The notes beneath the pieces were generated by a model that saw only the letters and a list, made by a program, of their open reading frames with translations, made no database searches and was not told where the DNA came from. A program made the translations under genes and the position numbers. Of a stretch of 45,967 nucleotides of DNA, positions 44,621 through 45,967 are shown piece after piece; position 1 is the stretch's first letter, and the number at the start of each line of letters is the position of its first letter. The DNA lies in assembly GCA_905234995.1 (NCBI GenBank), contig CAJOJV010000007.1:1-45967 (forward strand), written 5' to 3'. The DNA comes from an uncultured Eubacterium sp. GTDB taxonomy: Bacteria > Bacillota > Clostridia > Oscillospirales > Acutalibacteraceae.

Positions 44621-45967
44621 ATGCCGAATAAATATGATTTTATCAAATTTACATTTGACGATACCTCAAAGGAAATTACAAAATCGCCTGAAAACTGGCA
44701 GTCCTTTCTTTTTTCGGCTTGCAGGAACTTCAAACTGCCGTTTGACGAGCAGGTTTTAATCTTCGCTCAAAGACCGGATGCAACTGCAGTCCTTGAATTT
44801 GACAAGTGGAACAACCGCTTCGGCAGATGGGTTAATCGTGGTGCAAAGGGTATTGCTGTTTTTGATGATGTCAGCGGAACGAATCAAAGGCTAAAATACT
44901 ACTTTGATATTTCCGATACGCACGAAACGGAATTTGCAAAGCCTGTTCCGATGTGGGAATATAACGCCGGTTACGAATCAGAGGTTATTGCAACCCTTGA
45001 AGATAACTTCGGTGAGCTTTCAAAGAAAGATGATATTGTTGACGCAGTTATGTCCGCCGCAGAAAATATGGCTGATGATAATCTGCAAGACTATACATCC
45101 GAGCTTATCAATTACGCTCAGAAAGGCAGTTTCCTTGAGGACTTGGGAGATGACGGTGTAGAAACAGCTTTCAGAAACCTTGTGAAAAACAGCGTAGCGT
45201 TTATGATGCTTACTCGTCTTGGCTTTGAGCCGAGGGAATACTTTGACCGAGAAGATTTTGTTTCTGTTGTTGATTTTAACACTCCCGATTCTCTCGCTGT
45301 GCTTGGTGACGCAACAAGCGATATTGCCGAAATGGGACTGAATGAAATAAGCAAAACTGTGATTTCTCTGCAAAAGGAAAATCGCACATTTGCAGAAAAT
45401 GAAAAGTCCGTTTATACTGAAACCGAAATAAAAAACGAAAGGGGTGCTGAATATGACACAGCCCATCAGTTACACAGCAGTAGGCGGAGTAATGCTTCCG
45501 AACCTGTTGCTGCCACAGAACAAGACGATTCATTTCGGGCGTTACGCAGAGGCTCACAGGGAGTTTCTGAAGAAAAACCACAAGCCGTATTATACGAGCC
45601 TGAAGATGCAATGCAAGCTCGACGAGCATCTGCAGGAGGTTCAGGAGAGAGCCGAACAGATGGAAGAAATGCTGATGAAGAAGTTATCGGCACAGGAGGG
45701 CTTGACGGAGCAGATGAAAGCTTCGGATATGATGATATGGGTACAGAGGATGAACAACCTGAAGCAGAGAGTTCAGGAGATAGTTATGAACGAAGTGATT
45801 TATCAGAGGTAAGCGAAGAATTACCGCCGTTTACGGATGAAGATAAAATTCTGTATATGCTTCAAAATCCTAATGACGATTTGGCGCACCGAAAGGAATT
45901 TTTGGTACAGCGTTGGAGCGAATTAAGGAATACTGATGAAAAAGGAAGATATATCTCAACCGTTTAC
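44621..45967 (+). CDS. N-terminal part of a giant ICE protein (ArdC/helicase/methylase-type), truncated by the window
   Basis: The frame is open for all 449 codons to the last base. The first 120 residues (RNFKLPFDEQVLIFAQRPDATAV, FDKWNNRFGRWVNRGAKGIAVFDD) match the start of the multi-domain proteins that in Clostridia ICEs carry ArdC-like, DNA methylase and SNF2-type helicase domains. Those later domains would lie outside this window, so the call rests on the N-terminus. Residues about 278-397 are low-complexity (Glu, Ser, Gly, Asp and Arg). In that stretch a second frame encodes a TnpV-like protein. After it, ILYMLQNPNDDLAHRKEFL resumes ordered sequence. Confidence 0.75.
   Translation, partial: MPNKYDFIKFTFDDTSKEITKSPENWQSFLFSACRNFKLPFDEQVLIFAQRPDATAVLEFDKWNNRFGRWVNRGAKGIAVFDDVSGTNQRLKYYFDISDTHETEFAKPVPMWEYNAGYESEVIATLEDNFGELSKKDDIVDAVMSAAENMADDNLQDYTSELINYAQKGSFLEDLGDDGVETAFRNLVKNSVAFMMLTRLGFEPREYFDREDFVSVVDFNTPDSLAVLGDATSDIAEMGLNEISKTVISLQKENRTFAENEKSVYTETEIKNERGAEYDTAHQLHSSRRSNASEPVAATEQDDSFRALRRGSQGVSEEKPQAVLYEPEDAMQARRASAGGSGESRTDGRNADEEVIGTGGLDGADESFGYDDMGTEDEQPEAESSGDSYERSDLSEVSEELPPFTDEDKILYMLQNPNDDLAHRKEFLVQRWSELRNTDEKGRYISTVY
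45453..45812 (+). CDS. TnpV-like protein encoded in an overlapping frame
   Basis: This 119-residue ORF lies wholly within the giant ICE gene, in its +1 frame. The ATG at 45453 has a Shine-Dalgarno (AAAGGGG) 8 bases upstream. The product fits the TnpV pattern known from Tn4451-type transposons: LPNLLLPQNKTIHFGRYAEAHREFLKKN, then SLKMQCKLDEHLQEVQERAEQ, and at the end LTEQMKASDMMIWVQRMNNLKQRVQEIVMNEVIY. The enclosing frame shows low-complexity sequence here. An upstream GTG at 45444 is less likely. Its function in the element is unknown. The family call is from recollection of the motif. Confidence 0.75.
   Translation: MTQPISYTAVGGVMLPNLLLPQNKTIHFGRYAEAHREFLKKNHKPYYTSLKMQCKLDEHLQEVQERAEQMEEMLMKKLSAQEGLTEQMKASDMMIWVQRMNNLKQRVQEIVMNEVIYQR

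Larger units (their letters stand above)
33643..45967. mobile_element. Putative integrative conjugative element, one end (continues past the window)
   Basis: From just after tRNA-Asn to the window end the gene content changes to ICE-type genes: parA-parB, a surface adhesin cluster, a run of short overlapping ICE proteins and a giant ArdC/helicase-type protein. Codon choice shifts towards AGA, CGA and ACT, and the DNA looks more AT-rich than the host genes to the left. No integrase, relaxase or VirB4/VirD4 gene is visible; these would lie outside. The exact boundary and attachment site are inferred, not seen. Confidence 0.7.

Noticed and set aside
1-45967. CRISPR arrays, rRNA genes, riboswitches and insertion sequences
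   Set aside because: No regularly spaced repeats, rRNA signatures, recognisable riboswitch cores or transposase genes with terminal repeats were seen on either strand.

Overview
The window reads as a chromosomal segment of a gut-type Clostridia (Bacillota), probably an uncultured Ruminococcaceae/Oscillospiraceae relative. Supporting signs are strong Shine-Dalgarno sites (GGAGG types), an HrcA/CIRCE heat-shock operon, BspA-type leucine-rich-repeat and InlB-repeat surface proteins, DUF4250, DUF5662 and DUF2804 proteins, and short palindromic intergenic elements of a kind common in this group. The taxonomic placement is an inference. No stretch longer than about 300 bases lacks a feature.

Bases 1-33566 look like ordinary host chromosome. 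They hold the 3' part of a large secreted repeat protein followed by an acidic 40-residue peptide; an FRG-domain protein; an ion-transporter-superfamily permease; a TetR regulator with an unrecognised, possibly immunity-like protein; a translation block (gltX-glnS overlapping by one base, then typA and hemW); an XRE/zinc-ribbon regulator; a minus-strand carbon cluster (glpK, Ldh2-family dehydrogenase, malic enzyme); acpP; aroE-aroK; an ABC-2 permease without its ATPase; a GPH sugar symporter coupled to an LRR lipoprotein; DUF2804, DUF5662 and MATE genes; ugd-luxS; and the hrcA-grpE-dnaK-dnaJ operon behind two CIRCE-like operators.

A tRNA-Asn gene (33567-33642) marks a sharp change. From there to the end the sequence has the look of one end of an integrative conjugative element (ICE): parA-parB, a Thr-rich lipoprotein, then a surface module (a 1064-residue thioester/Cna-B-like adhesin with an IPKTG sorting motif, a 30-residue membrane microprotein, a single-pass membrane protein and a secreted LRR protein), then a tightly overlapping run of small ICE proteins, and finally the N-terminal part of a very large ICE protein that runs off the window.

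The most striking observation is an out-of-frame gene (45453-45812) lying wholly inside that last gene. It has its own Shine-Dalgarno sequence and a TnpV-like product, while the enclosing frame is low-complexity over exactly that stretch. This looks like a genuine overprinted gene pair. Other points of interest are the thioester adhesin, a pair of tandem paralogous small ICE proteins, a malate-shunt-like gene pair, and a cluster of mutually exclusive palindromes ahead of the XRE regulator.
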